Assembly (NCBI RefSeq): GCF_027533845.1
Contig: NZ_JAPZVN010000001.1
Coordinates: forward strand, 620,001 to 684,000
Origin: Streptomyces sp. RPT161
GTDB lineage: Bacteria > Actinomycetota > Actinomycetes > Streptomycetales > Streptomycetaceae
DNA length: 64,000 bases
Direction of reading: 5' to 3'
Shown: positions 17,218 through 24,797 of the stretch, in pieces
Layout of the letters: each line of letters begins with the position of its first letter
How positions within the stretch are numbered: the first letter of the stretch is position 1
The notes under the pieces: model-generated
What the model was told of the DNA's origin: nothing
The model's input: only the letters and a program-made list of their open reading frames with translations
Database searches by the model: none
Position numbers and translations under genes: made by a program

Positions 17218-18885
17218 ATGGCAATGGACACGCTGACCCGGGCTCGCGCCTGGCTGGCCGAGGACCCCGATCCGGAGACCCGGGCCGAGCTGGCCGCGCT
17301 GATCGACGCCGGTACGCCGGAGGCGGAGGCGGAGATCGCCGAGCGCTTCTCCGGGACCCTCCAGTTCGGCACCGCCGGACTCCGGGGCGAGCTGGGCGCG
17401 GGACCGATGCGGATGAACCGCGCCGTGGTGATCCGTGCGGCGGCGGGCCTGGCCGCGTACCTCAGGTCGCAGGGCCACGCCGACGGCCTGGTGGTGATCG
17501 GGTACGACGCCCGCCACAAGTCATACGACTTCGCGCGGGACACCGCGGCCGTGGTGACCGGTGCCGGACTGCGTGCCGCCCTGCTGCCGCGGTCGCTGCC
17601 CACGCCGGTACTGGCTTTCGCCATCCGGGAGTTGGGCGCGGCGGCCGGTGTGATGGTGACCGCCAGTCACAACCCGCCGCGGGACAACGGCTACAAGGTC
17701 TACCTCGGTGACGGCTCGCAGATCGTGCCGCCCGCGGACGCCGGGATCGCCGCGCAGATCGCCGCGATCGGCGCGCTGGCCGAGGTGCCGCTGGCCGACG
17801 GCGGCTGGCGGACGCTGGACGACGGAATCGTCGAGGCGTACCTCACCCGCGCCGGGACCGTGGTCGCCCCGGGCGGCCCGCGCGATGTCTCCGTCGTGTA
17901 CACGCCGATGCACGGCGTCGGCGCCGACGTGCTGACCGCCGCGTTCGCGCGGACCGGTTTCCCGGCCCCGGCGGTCGTACCGCAGCAGGCGCAGCCCGAT
18001 CCGGACTTCCCGACGGTGGCCTTCCCCAACCCGGAGGAGCCGGGGGCGATGGACCTGTCGTTCGCGCACGCCCGTGCCGAGCGCCCGGACATCGTGATCG
18101 CCAACGACCCGGACGCGGACCGCTGCGCGGTGGCCGTACCGGACGCCGCCGCGGCGAGTGGCTGGCGGATGCTGCGCGGTGACGAGGTGGGCGCCCTGCT
18201 CGCCGAGCACCTGGTGCGCAGGGGCGCGAAGGGCACGCTGGCGGCCTCGATCGTGTCGTCCTCGCTGCTGTCGCGGATCGCCGCGGCGGCCGGGCTGCCG
18301 TACCAGGACACCCTCACGGGATTCAAGTGGATCGCCCGGGTGCCCGGTCTGCGGTACGGGTACGAGGAGGCGCTCGGCTACTGCGTCGACCCCGAGGGCG
18401 TACGGGACAAGGACGGCATCACGGCGGCGCTGCTCGTCGCCGAGCTGGCGGCCGGTCTGAAGGCTGACGGCCGCACCCTCAGCGACCTGCTGGACGAACT
18501 CGCCGTCCGGCACGGGCTGCACGCCACCGACCAGTTGTCGGTGCGGGTCGCCGATCTGACGCTGATCGCCGACGCGATGCGGCGGCTGCGCGAGCAGCCG
18601 CCCTCGCAGCTGGCCGGTCTCGCCGTCACCTCGGCGGAGGACCTGAGCCAGGGCAGCGACCAGCTGCCGCCGACCGACGGCCTGCGCTACCACCTCGCGG
18701 GCGACGGGACGGTCTCTGCGGCACGGGTCATCGTCCGGCCGAGCGGCACCGAGCCGAAGCTGAAGTGCTACCTGGAGGCGGTTGTCCCGGTGGCCGGGCT
18801 CGATGCGCTGGCGTCCGCGCGGGGCGCCGCCAGCGAGGTGCTGGCGGCGCTCAAGAAGGATCTGTCGGCCGCGGCCGGTATCTGA
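17218..18885 (+). CDS. phospho-sugar mutase (phosphopentomutase/phosphomannomutase-like)
   Basis: 555 aa alpha-D-phosphohexomutase. Landmarks in order: TASHNPPRDNGYKVY with the phosphoserine, IANDPDADRCAV metal loop, DTLTGFKWIARV-GYEEALGY sugar loop, and RPSGTEPKLKCYLE phosphate site. Start ATG 17218 follows AAGGAG. The length and GFKWI/GYEEA loops resemble the PGM2-type branch, some members of which act on ribose- and deoxyribose-1-phosphate. Position directly after punA, and the lack of deoB nearby, suggest that it converts pentose-1-phosphates to 5-phosphates for DeoC; usual annotation would be phosphomannomutase. Confidence 0.85.
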   Translation: MAMDTLTRARAWLAEDPDPETRAELAALIDAGTPEAEAEIAERFSGTLQFGTAGLRGELGAGPMRMNRAVVIRAAAGLAAYLRSQGHADGLVVIGYDARHKSYDFARDTAAVVTGAGLRAALLPRSLPTPVLAFAIRELGAAAGVMVTASHNPPRDNGYKVYLGDGSQIVPPADAGIAAQIAAIGALAEVPLADGGWRTLDDGIVEAYLTRAGTVVAPGGPRDVSVVYTPMHGVGADVLTAAFARTGFPAPAVVPQQAQPDPDFPTVAFPNPEEPGAMDLSFAHARAERPDIVIANDPDADRCAVAVPDAAAASGWRMLRGDEVGALLAEHLVRRGAKGTLAASIVSSSLLSRIAAAAGLPYQDTLTGFKWIARVPGLRYGYEEALGYCVDPEGVRDKDGITAALLVAELAAGLKADGRTLSDLLDELAVRHGLHATDQLSVRVADLTLIADAMRRLREQPPSQLAGLAVTSAEDLSQGSDQLPPTDGLRYHLAGDGTVSAARVIVRPSGTEPKLKCYLEAVVPVAGLDALASARGAASEVLAALKKDLSAAAGI

Positions 18886-18898
18886 CGGTTCGCCTGGT

Positions 18899-18922
18899 GG
18901 GCGGGCGGGTTTCCGCCCGCCC
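18899..18922 (+). terminator. terminator of the punA-mutase operon
   Basis: A perfect 10-bp GC stem (18899-18908 with 18913-18922) and a GTTT loop, 13 bp after the mutase stop. It coincides with the outer edge of repeat element B. Confidence 0.65.
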
Positions 18923-19256
18923 GCCCGTTTGCCCGTCGGCCTTCGCGCACCGTCGCGCACGGTCTCCTTCCGTGAATCGCCGAGCTGCGGCCGGGCGGGA
19001 GCGAGAGCCCCGAAGGGGCAAGCGCAAATGCAAACGCACCCCCTGCCCGCCTTTGGGGGCCGTCGCAGCGCGGAAACCGGCGGAAGGGGACGTGCCGGGG
19101 TGTCCCCGCAGTGTGGCGATCGAACTTCCCGGAAAGTTCCGGTTCGGGCGCAGGGAGCCACCCGAGGAGTCACCCCGGCGCGTCCCCGACCCACCGACGA
19201 CAGAGCGCGACGGCACCCAAAGGCCGACGGCAAACGGGTGGGTGGGCGGGCGTACC
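18913..19256. repeat. intergenic repeat element B with nested inverted arms
   Basis: The left outer arm at about 18918-18962 (CGCCCGCCCGTTTGCCCGTC, then GGCCTTCGCGCACCGT, GCGCACGG) is inverted relative to the right arm at 19220-19250 (AAAGGCCGACGGCAAACGGG, then TGGGTGGGCGGG). The inner pair GGGGACGTGCCGGGGTGTCC (19086) and GAGTCACCCCGGCGCGTCC (about 19167) also face each other. A near-palindrome, AACTTCCCGGAAAGTT (about 19123-19138), sits in the middle. Order and sequence of blocks match element A at 3.5 kb. This, together with copy B2, fills the 501-bp gap between the mutase and the PH-like gene; no gene is visible in it. Confidence 0.7.
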
Positions 19257-19323
19257 GCCTAAAAAACACGCACTCGCAGCGCAGTAGCACCGCAACACCC
19301 ACGCCACCGTACGCAACAACGAG

Positions 19324-19382
19324 CAAGCCGAACGGCAAACCGGTGGGCGGCCGGGAACCACCCCAAAAGCCAGTCTGAGCGG
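19324..19382 (+). repeat. solo arm of the intergenic repeat family (copy B2)
   Basis: CAAGCCGAACGGCAAACCGG, GTGGGCGGCCGGG, AACCACCCCAAAAGCCAG and TGAGCGG, in the same order as the solo arm at 16.3 kb. It ends a few bases before the stop of the converging PH-like membrane gene. Confidence 0.6.
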
Positions 19383-19386
19383 CAGC

Positions 19387-20004
19387 TCAGCCAGTAGCCA
19401 GCAGCACCACGAGAGCGATGCCGCCGACGACCGCGGGCGCGATGATCTCGTACGCCCAGCGGACGCTGATCTCGCCCTTGGCGGCCTCGCCCCCCGCGTG
19501 CCGCTCGGCGAGTTCCCGCAGGTCGTCCACGGCCTGGTCGGCGGGGGCGCGCAGGGGTGCGTCGGGGCGCAGGCGCAGGGCGCGCGGGCCGCGGCCGAAG
19601 GGGTCCTCGGCGGTCGCCCGGGCGGCCTGGCGGGCGGCGCGCTTACGGGCGCGCAGCGAGACGGGGACCGACCAGAGCTGGAACTTCCGCCCACCGGCGA
19701 GGACTTCGCTGGAGTAACCGGAGCGGACGGCCTCCACCGCCGCCCACGGGATGGTGATGGAGCGGAACGGATTGCGCACCAGCATCCGCGAGTCGCTCGC
19801 ATAGACCACCGGGCGGATGGTGAAGGCGATCACCAACGGCGCGGCGAGCAGCAGTGCGGCCAGCGCCAGCCAGGGCGTCCGGCCGGTGCCGTGCGCCACC
19901 GCGTCGCCGACCAGCCATCCGCCGATCGCGAGCAGCAGCACTCCCCCGGCAATGCCCATCGGTGACCGGAACGCCCGGTCGGCGTACTTCTGCTCGCTCG
20001 TCAT
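19387..20004 (-). CDS. PH-domain-like membrane protein
   Basis: 205 aa. Two membrane segments near the N-terminus (about 17-35 and 43-62), then a soluble region with IRPVVYASDSRMLVRNPFRS, TIPWAAVEAVRSGY, FQLWSVPVSL, which is the pattern of bacterial PH (bPH) domains that follow a membrane hairpin. A final hydrophobic segment (about 186-204) ends the protein. Role unknown; such proteins are common in actinobacteria. Start ATG 20002-20004 (MTSEQKYAD) has no clear ribosome site. It points away from deoC. Confidence 0.75.
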   Translation of the reverse strand: MTSEQKYADRAFRSPMGIAGGVLLLAIGGWLVGDAVAHGTGRTPWLALAALLLAAPLVIAFTIRPVVYASDSRMLVRNPFRSITIPWAAVEAVRSGYSSEVLAGGRKFQLWSVPVSLRARKRAARQAARATAEDPFGRGPRALRLRPDAPLRAPADQAVDDLRELAERHAGGEAAKGEISVRWAYEIIAPAVVGGIALVVLLATG

Positions 20005-20196
20005 GTGGACGATTCTGCACGACGGGAGCGGTTTTTCCGACGGCTCCCCGACGTGAACTTGCCCTCCGGGAGCGGGGCCCGGGACACGGCCCCATCCGGG
20101 ATGCGTTACGTTCACCGCTGCACCGCCCGTGGGCGCTTCGCGCCCGGCCGGGGCCTGCGTCGCGCACGGTCGTCGCCCCCGAGGGCTAGTCAAGCG

Positions 20197-20215
20197 CTAC
20201 GCGCGTAGATATGCT
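20197..20215 (+). promoter_or_regulatory. deoC promoter with operator CTACGCGCGTAG
   Basis: The perfect 12-bp palindrome is at 20197-20208, directly before the -10 TATGCT (20210-20215). TAGTCA, 17 bases upstream of the -10, can be a -35, so the operator fills the spacer. The GTG at 20222 lies 6 bases after the -10, where transcription should start: a leaderless mRNA. Confidence 0.75.
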
Positions 20216-20221
20216 CTGCTG

Positions 20222-21232
20222 GTGACCATGCAGACCCCCGGGCACCTCACGCCCGCATACAGCCCGCAGGCCGCGGAGCGGCTGGCGTCGATGGCCGACG
20301 TCACCGCGTCCGACGCAGCGCTGCGCCGGTTCCTGCACGGGCTGCCCGGCGTCGACGCGGTCGGCCTCGAAGGCCGTGCCGCCACGCTCGGCACCCGTTC
20401 GATCAAGACCACGGCGAAGGCGTACGCCATCGACCTGGCGATCTCGATGATCGACCTGACGACCCTGGAAGGCGCCGACACCCCGGGCAAGGTCCGGGCG
20501 CTGTGCGCCAAGGGCGTCAACCCCGACCCGACCGACCGTACGGCCCCCAAGGTCGCCGCGATCTGCGTCTACCCGGACATGGTGAAGACCGCCAAGGAGG
20601 CGCTCGACGGCTCGGGCATCCACGTGGCGTCGGTCGCCACCGCCTTCCCGGCCGGGCGCGCCGCCTTGCCGGTGAAGCTGGCCGACACCGCCGACGCGGT
20701 GGCCGCGGGCGCGGACGAGATCGACATGGTCATCGACCGCGGCGCCTTCCTGTCCGGCCGCTACCTTCAGGTCTTCGAGGAGATCAAGGCGGTCAAGGCG
20801 GCCTGCGCCCGTCCCGACGGTACCGCCGCGCATCTCAAGGTGATCTTCGAGAACGGCGAGTTGGCGACCTACGACAACATCCGCCGGGTCTCCTGGCTGT
20901 CGATGCTCGCGGGCGCCGACTTCATCAAGACCTCCACCGGCAAGGTCGCGGTCAACGCCACCCCGCCGAACACCCTGCTGATGCTGGAGGCGGTACGGGA
21001 CTTCCGCGACGCCACCGGCGTACAGGTCGGCGTGAAGCCCGCGGGCGGCATCCGCACCACCAAGGACGCCATCAAGTACCTGGTGATGGTGAACGAGACG
21101 CTGGGCGCGGAGTGGCTGACCCCGGAGTGGTTCCGCTTCGGCGCCTCCAGCCTGCTGAACGACCTGCTGATGCAGCGTCAGAAGCTGAGCACCGGCCGGT
21201 ACTCCGGTCCCGACTACGTGACGGTGGACTGA
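20222..21232 (+). CDS. deoC: deoxyribose-phosphate aldolase
   Basis: Class I aldolase splitting 2-deoxyribose-5-phosphate into acetaldehyde and glyceraldehyde-3-phosphate. Evidence: AICVYPDMV, DEIDMVIDRGAFLSG with the proton-relay Asp, LKVIFENGEL, GADFIKTSTGK with the Schiff-base Lys, and VKPAGGIRTTKDA with the second active-site Lys. At about 336 aa it has an N-terminal extension over the 250-aa enterobacterial enzyme, like other actinobacterial DeoC. GTG 20222 fits the leaderless promoter; ATG 20228 two codons later is the other choice. The first ALDH gene begins 5 bp after its stop, consistent with oxidation of the acetaldehyde product. Confidence 0.93.
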   Translation: MTMQTPGHLTPAYSPQAAERLASMADVTASDAALRRFLHGLPGVDAVGLEGRAATLGTRSIKTTAKAYAIDLAISMIDLTTLEGADTPGKVRALCAKGVNPDPTDRTAPKVAAICVYPDMVKTAKEALDGSGIHVASVATAFPAGRAALPVKLADTADAVAAGADEIDMVIDRGAFLSGRYLQVFEEIKAVKAACARPDGTAAHLKVIFENGELATYDNIRRVSWLSMLAGADFIKTSTGKVAVNATPPNTLLMLEAVRDFRDATGVQVGVKPAGGIRTTKDAIKYLVMVNETLGAEWLTPEWFRFGASSLLNDLLMQRQKLSTGRYSGPDYVTVD

Positions 21233-21237
21233 TCAAC

Positions 21238-22668
21238 ATGGCTTTCGAGTACGCACCGGCGCCCGAGTCGCGGTCTGTTGTCGACATCGCGCCGTCCTAC
21301 GGGCTGTTCGTCGACGGCGAGTTCCGCCCCGCGGAGGACGGCAAGGTCTTCAAGACCGTCTCACCGTCCAGCGAGGAGGTCCTCTCCGAGGTCGCTCAGG
21401 CCGGTCAGTCGGATGTGGACGCGGCGGTCAGGGCCGCCCGCAAGGCGTTCGAGAAGTGGTCGGCGCTGCCGGGTGCCGAGCGCGCCAAGTACCTGTTCCG
21501 GATCGCCCGGATCATCCAGGAGCGCTCGCGTGAGCTGGCGGTGCTGGAGTCGCTGGACAACGGCAAGCCGATCCGCGAGTCGCGGGACGCCGATCTGCCG
21601 CTGGTCGCCGCGCACTTCTTCTACTACGCGGGCTGGGCGGACAAGCTCGGCCACGCGGGCTTCGGTTCCGACCCCAAGCCGCTGGGCGTGGCCGGTCAGG
21701 TCATCCCGTGGAACTTCCCGCTGCTGATGCTGGCGTGGAAGATCGCCCCCGCGCTGGCCTGCGGCAACACGGTGGTGCTCAAGCCCGCCGAGACCACACC
21801 GCTGTCGGCGCTGTTCTTCGCGGACATCTGCCGCCAGGCGGGGCTGCCCAAGGGTGTCGTCAACATCCTCACCGGTGACGGGAGTACGGGCGCCGCGCTG
21901 GTCGCCCACCCGGACGTCAACAAGGTGGCGTTCACCGGCTCCACGGAGGTCGGCAAGGCGATCGCCCGTACCGTCGCGGGCACCGAGAAGAAGCTGACGC
22001 TGGAACTCGGCGGCAAGGCGGCGAACATCGTCTTCGAGGACGCGCCGATCGACCAGGCCGTCGAGGGCATCGTCAACGGCATCTTCTTCAACCAGGGGCA
22101 CGTCTGCTGCGCCGGTTCCCGGCTGCTGGTCCAGGAGTCCGTCCAGGACGAGCTGCTGGAGGCGCTCAAGCGCCGCATGTCGACGCTGCGGGTCGGTGAT
22201 CCGCTGGACAAGAACACCGACATCGGCGCGATCAACTCCGCCGAGCAGCTGGCCCGCATCAAGTCCCTGGCGGACAGCGGCGAGGCCGAGGGCGCGGAGC
22301 GCTGGGCACCGCGGTGCGAACTGCCGTCCACCGGCTACTGGTTCGCGCCGACGCTGTTCACCGGCGTCACCCAGGCACACCGGATCGCCCGCGAGGAGAT
22401 CTTCGGCCCGGTGCTGTCGGTGCTGACCTTCCGTACTCCGGCGGAGGCGGTGGAGAAGGCCAACAACACCCCGTACGGACTGTCGGCGGGCATCTGGACG
22501 GAGAAGGGATCCCGCATCCTGTGGATGGCCGACAAGCTGCGCGCCGGCGTGGTGTGGGCCAACACGTTCAACAAGTTCGACCCGACCTCGCCGTTCGGCG
22601 GCTACAAGGAGTCGGGCTTCGGTCGCGAGGGCGGCCGTCACGGTCTGGAGGCGTACCTCAATGTCTGA
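21238..22668 (+). CDS. aldehyde dehydrogenase, catalytic half of a split ALDH16-like pair
   Basis: 476-aa NAD(P)-dependent aldehyde dehydrogenase. PWNFPLLMLAWKIAPALACG and FTGSTEVGKAI bind the cofactor, LELGGKAANIVFEDA holds the general-base Glu, and FFNQGHVCCAGSRL the catalytic Cys. It ends with the EIFGPVL, ANTFNKFDPTSPFGGYKESG blocks. Position 5 bp after deoC makes acetaldehyde the obvious substrate (acetate product), though this is inference. The ATG overlaps the end region of deoC without its own strong ribosome site, so translation is probably coupled. The downstream ALDH-like gene overlaps its last 8 bp. Confidence 0.92.
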   Translation: MAFEYAPAPESRSVVDIAPSYGLFVDGEFRPAEDGKVFKTVSPSSEEVLSEVAQAGQSDVDAAVRAARKAFEKWSALPGAERAKYLFRIARIIQERSRELAVLESLDNGKPIRESRDADLPLVAAHFFYYAGWADKLGHAGFGSDPKPLGVAGQVIPWNFPLLMLAWKIAPALACGNTVVLKPAETTPLSALFFADICRQAGLPKGVVNILTGDGSTGAALVAHPDVNKVAFTGSTEVGKAIARTVAGTEKKLTLELGGKAANIVFEDAPIDQAVEGIVNGIFFNQGHVCCAGSRLLVQESVQDELLEALKRRMSTLRVGDPLDKNTDIGAINSAEQLARIKSLADSGEAEGAERWAPRCELPSTGYWFAPTLFTGVTQAHRIAREEIFGPVLSVLTFRTPAEAVEKANNTPYGLSAGIWTEKGSRILWMADKLRAGVVWANTFNKFDPTSPFGGYKESGFGREGGRHGLEAYLNV

Positions 22669-23524
22669 GTCAAGGTTGGGCGTCTTCAAGACCTACAAGC
22701 TGTTCGTCGGGGGCAAGTTCCCCCGGTCCGAGAGCGGGCGGGTGTACGAGGTGACGGACCCCAAGGGCAACTGGCTGGCCAACGCCCCGCTGGCGTCCCG
22801 CAAGGACGCCCGGGACGCGGTGGTCGCCGCACGCAAGGCGTTCGGCGGCTGGTCGGGGGCGACCGCGTACAACCGCGGCCAGATCCTCTACCGGATCGCC
22901 GAGATGCTGGAGGGCCGTCGCGAGCAGTTCGTCCGCGAGGTGGCCGAGGCCGAGGGGCTGTCCAGGTCGAAGGCGGCGGCCGTGGTGGACGCGGCGGTCG
23001 ACCGCTGGGTCTGGTACGCGGGCTGGACCGACAAGATCGGTCAGATCGCGGGCGCCGCAAACCCGGTCGCGGGGCCGTACTTCAACCTCTCCACCACCGA
23101 ACCGACCGGTGTGGTGGCCGTGTTGGCGCCGCAGGAGTCCTCGTTCCTCGGGCTGGTCTCGGTGCTGGCACCGGTGATCGCGACCGGTAACACGGCCGTG
23201 GTGGTGACCTCGGAGAGGTCTCCGCTGCCCGCACTGTCGCTGGGCGAGGTGCTGGCCACCTCGGACCTGCCCGGTGGTGTGGTCAACGTGCTGTCCGGCA
23301 AGGCGGCCGAGATGGGCCCGCACCTGGCCGCGCACGGCGATGTCAACGCGATCGACCTGACGGGCGCGGACGCGGAGTTGGCGACCGCGTTGGAGACGGC
23401 CGCCGCCGACAACCTCAAGCGGGTGCTGCGGCCGCGTGACGAGGACTGGTCGGCCGAGCCCGGCACCGACCGGCTGCTGGCGTTCCTGGAGACCAAGACC
23501 GTCTGGCATCCGATCGGGGTGTGA
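22661..23524 (+). CDS. truncated aldehyde dehydrogenase-like protein without catalytic Cys
   Basis: 287 aa. It aligns with the first half of an ALDH: FVGGKFPRSESGRVYEVTDP, ARKAFGGWSGATAYNRGQIL, VWYAGWTDKIGQIAG, then a cofactor-domain region (VLAPQESSFLGLVSVLAPVI). It stops before the catalytic Cys domain and ends with LLAFLETKTVWHPIG. Intact ribosome context and the 8-bp overlap with the upstream ALDH argue against a pseudogene. In ALDH16 proteins one chain carries a full ALDH domain followed by a second, catalytically incomplete one; 476 plus 287 aa is close to that size. I infer a two-subunit version in which this part is structural. Confidence 0.8.
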   Translation: MSESRLGVFKTYKLFVGGKFPRSESGRVYEVTDPKGNWLANAPLASRKDARDAVVAARKAFGGWSGATAYNRGQILYRIAEMLEGRREQFVREVAEAEGLSRSKAAAVVDAAVDRWVWYAGWTDKIGQIAGAANPVAGPYFNLSTTEPTGVVAVLAPQESSFLGLVSVLAPVIATGNTAVVVTSERSPLPALSLGEVLATSDLPGGVVNVLSGKAAEMGPHLAAHGDVNAIDLTGADAELATALETAAADNLKRVLRPRDEDWSAEPGTDRLLAFLETKTVWHPIGV

Positions 23525-23535
23525 CCCTCGTTGGT

Positions 23536-23576
23536 CCTGCCGGGGGGCGGCCGTTCGCGGTCAGCCCCCCGGCAGG
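23536..23576. terminator. bidirectional terminator overlapping a coding end
   Basis: A perfect 12-bp stem (23536-23547 with 23565-23576; CCTGCCGGGGGG) followed on the + strand by ATTTT. Its right arm is the last codons and stop region of the converging secreted-protein gene (Leu-Pro-Gly-Gly-stop), so coding and termination share sequence. Confidence 0.75.
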
Positions 23577-23929
23577 ATTTTGGTGATCGGGCCGACCAGC
23601 GGGAGTTGGGACAGCGAGTCGCCGTCGGAGAAGGGCTTGGTCAGCGCCTTGGTGCTGATCGGCTTGAAGTCGGCGATCTGGGTGCCCACGGTGTTGGTCA
23701 GCGGGTCGACGGTGGTCTTCGCCAGCGGGTACAGCTGGAGGCGCTTGACCGGGCCCACCGAACTGTCCAGGCCCTGCAACGTGCCGCTCACCACGTCCGC
23801 GCCGCCCGGCAGGTGCAGTTCGCTGCGGGCCGAGGCGGCGCCCGCGCTGGCCGCCAGGGCCCCCGCGGCGGTGGACAGGGCGACCGCGGTACGGAGCAGC
23901 GCGCGGCCTGCTGGGATACGGAACGACAT
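23561..23929 (-). CDS. small secreted protein of unknown function
   Basis: 122 aa with a clear signal peptide: RIPAGRALLRT, a hydrophobic Ala-rich core, and ASA-ASA near residues 30-35. The mature part is about 87 aa (GADVVSGTLQGLDSSVGPVK, LQLYPLAKTTVDPL...) without Cys or known domain. Start ATG 23927-23929. It lies between the ALDH genes and the uridine kinase but on the opposite strand. I do not recognise a family beyond small secreted streptomycete proteins. Confidence 0.7.
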   Translation of the reverse strand: MSFRIPAGRALLRTAVALSTAAGALAASAGAASARSELHLPGGADVVSGTLQGLDSSVGPVKRLQLYPLAKTTVDPLTNTVGTQIADFKPISTKALTKPFSDGDSLSQLPLVGPITKILPGG

Positions 23930-24024
23930 GGCGACCTACCTGACTTACCCGACATCAAGGGCATTGACCTACAAACCTGTAAACACCCAGCGTAGTTGAT
24001 TCATTACGCACGGTCCACCAGCGC

Positions 24025-24042
24025 TTCCGCGCGTCGTATGCC
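24025..24042 (+). promoter_or_regulatory. weak operator-like site and -10 upstream of the uridine kinase
   Basis: TTCCGCGCGTCG (24025-24036) matches CTACGCGCGTAG at 9 of 12 positions and directly precedes TATGCC (24037-24042), a possible -10. The same order is seen at deoC. The match is weak and may be chance. Confidence 0.3.
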
Positions 24043-24057
24043 TCACACTGGTGTCCC

Positions 24058-24732
24058 GTGACTGCCTCCAACCCGTCGCCCGCCTCCGCCCTCGATCGAG
24101 GCGCTTCGCGCCCGGCGCCCTCTCCCTCCTCCCGGGTCGTGTTGCTGGCCGGGCCCTCCGGTTCCGGAAAGAGTTCGCTCGCCGCCCGTACCGGGCTTCC
24201 GGTGCTGAACCTCGACGACTTCTACAAGGAGGGCGACGACCCAACTCTGCCCGCCCTGCCGGGTGGTGGCGGTACGGACTGGGACTCGCCGCTGTCCTGG
24301 GACGCGGACGCGGCGGTCGCCGCGATCGAGACGGCGGCGCGCGGCGGTACCGCGGTGGTTCCGGTGTACTCCATCGCCACCAGCTCGATCGTCGGCATGA
24401 CCGAGTTCGAACTGGGCGGCGCGCCGGTGTTCGTCGCCGAGGGGATCTTCGCTGCCGAGATCGTCGAGCGCTGCCGCGCGGCCGGGGTGCTGGGTGACGC
24501 GGTGTGCCTGAGCGGGCGTCCGCTGGTCACCGCCTGGCGGCGGTTCCGGCGGGATCTGCGCGAGGGACGCAAGTCGGTCCCGTATCTGCTCCGCAGGGGT
24601 TGGCGGTTGATGCGGGCGGAGCACGAGGTCGTCGCGCGGCAGACCGCGCTGAAGGCGGTGCCCTGCGGGCAGGGTGAGGCGCTCGGGCGGATCCTGGCCG
24701 CCGCGGGCGCGCGGGAACCGGTGCGGGCGTAA
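24058..24732 (+). CDS. uridine kinase-like P-loop protein
   Basis: 224 aa. VVLLAGPSGSGKSSLAAR is the Walker A loop; LNLDDFYKEGDD is the uridine-kinase substrate loop with its Asp; FVAEGIFAAEIV is the Walker B strand. Expected reaction: phosphorylation of uridine or cytidine to the monophosphate, a salvage step next to the catabolic genes. The first 25 residues are a variable Ser/Pro-rich tail. Start GTG 24058; no strong ribosome site. Confidence 0.8.
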   Translation: MTASNPSPASALDRGASRPAPSPSSRVVLLAGPSGSGKSSLAARTGLPVLNLDDFYKEGDDPTLPALPGGGGTDWDSPLSWDADAAVAAIETAARGGTAVVPVYSIATSSIVGMTEFELGGAPVFVAEGIFAAEIVERCRAAGVLGDAVCLSGRPLVTAWRRFRRDLREGRKSVPYLLRRGWRLMRAEHEVVARQTALKAVPCGQGEALGRILAAAGAREPVRA

Positions 24733-24735
24733 CGC

Positions 24736-24771
24736 CCGAAGGGGCGGGACCTCGCGGTCCCGCCCCTTCGG
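24736..24771. terminator. bidirectional terminator between uridine kinase and sigQ
   Basis: A 15-bp perfect stem (24736-24750 with 24757-24771; CCGAAGGGGCGGGAC) and a six-base loop, between two converging genes. Confidence 0.8.
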
Positions 24772-24797
24772 CCCCCGTTCCCCGTTTTCCCCCAGTC

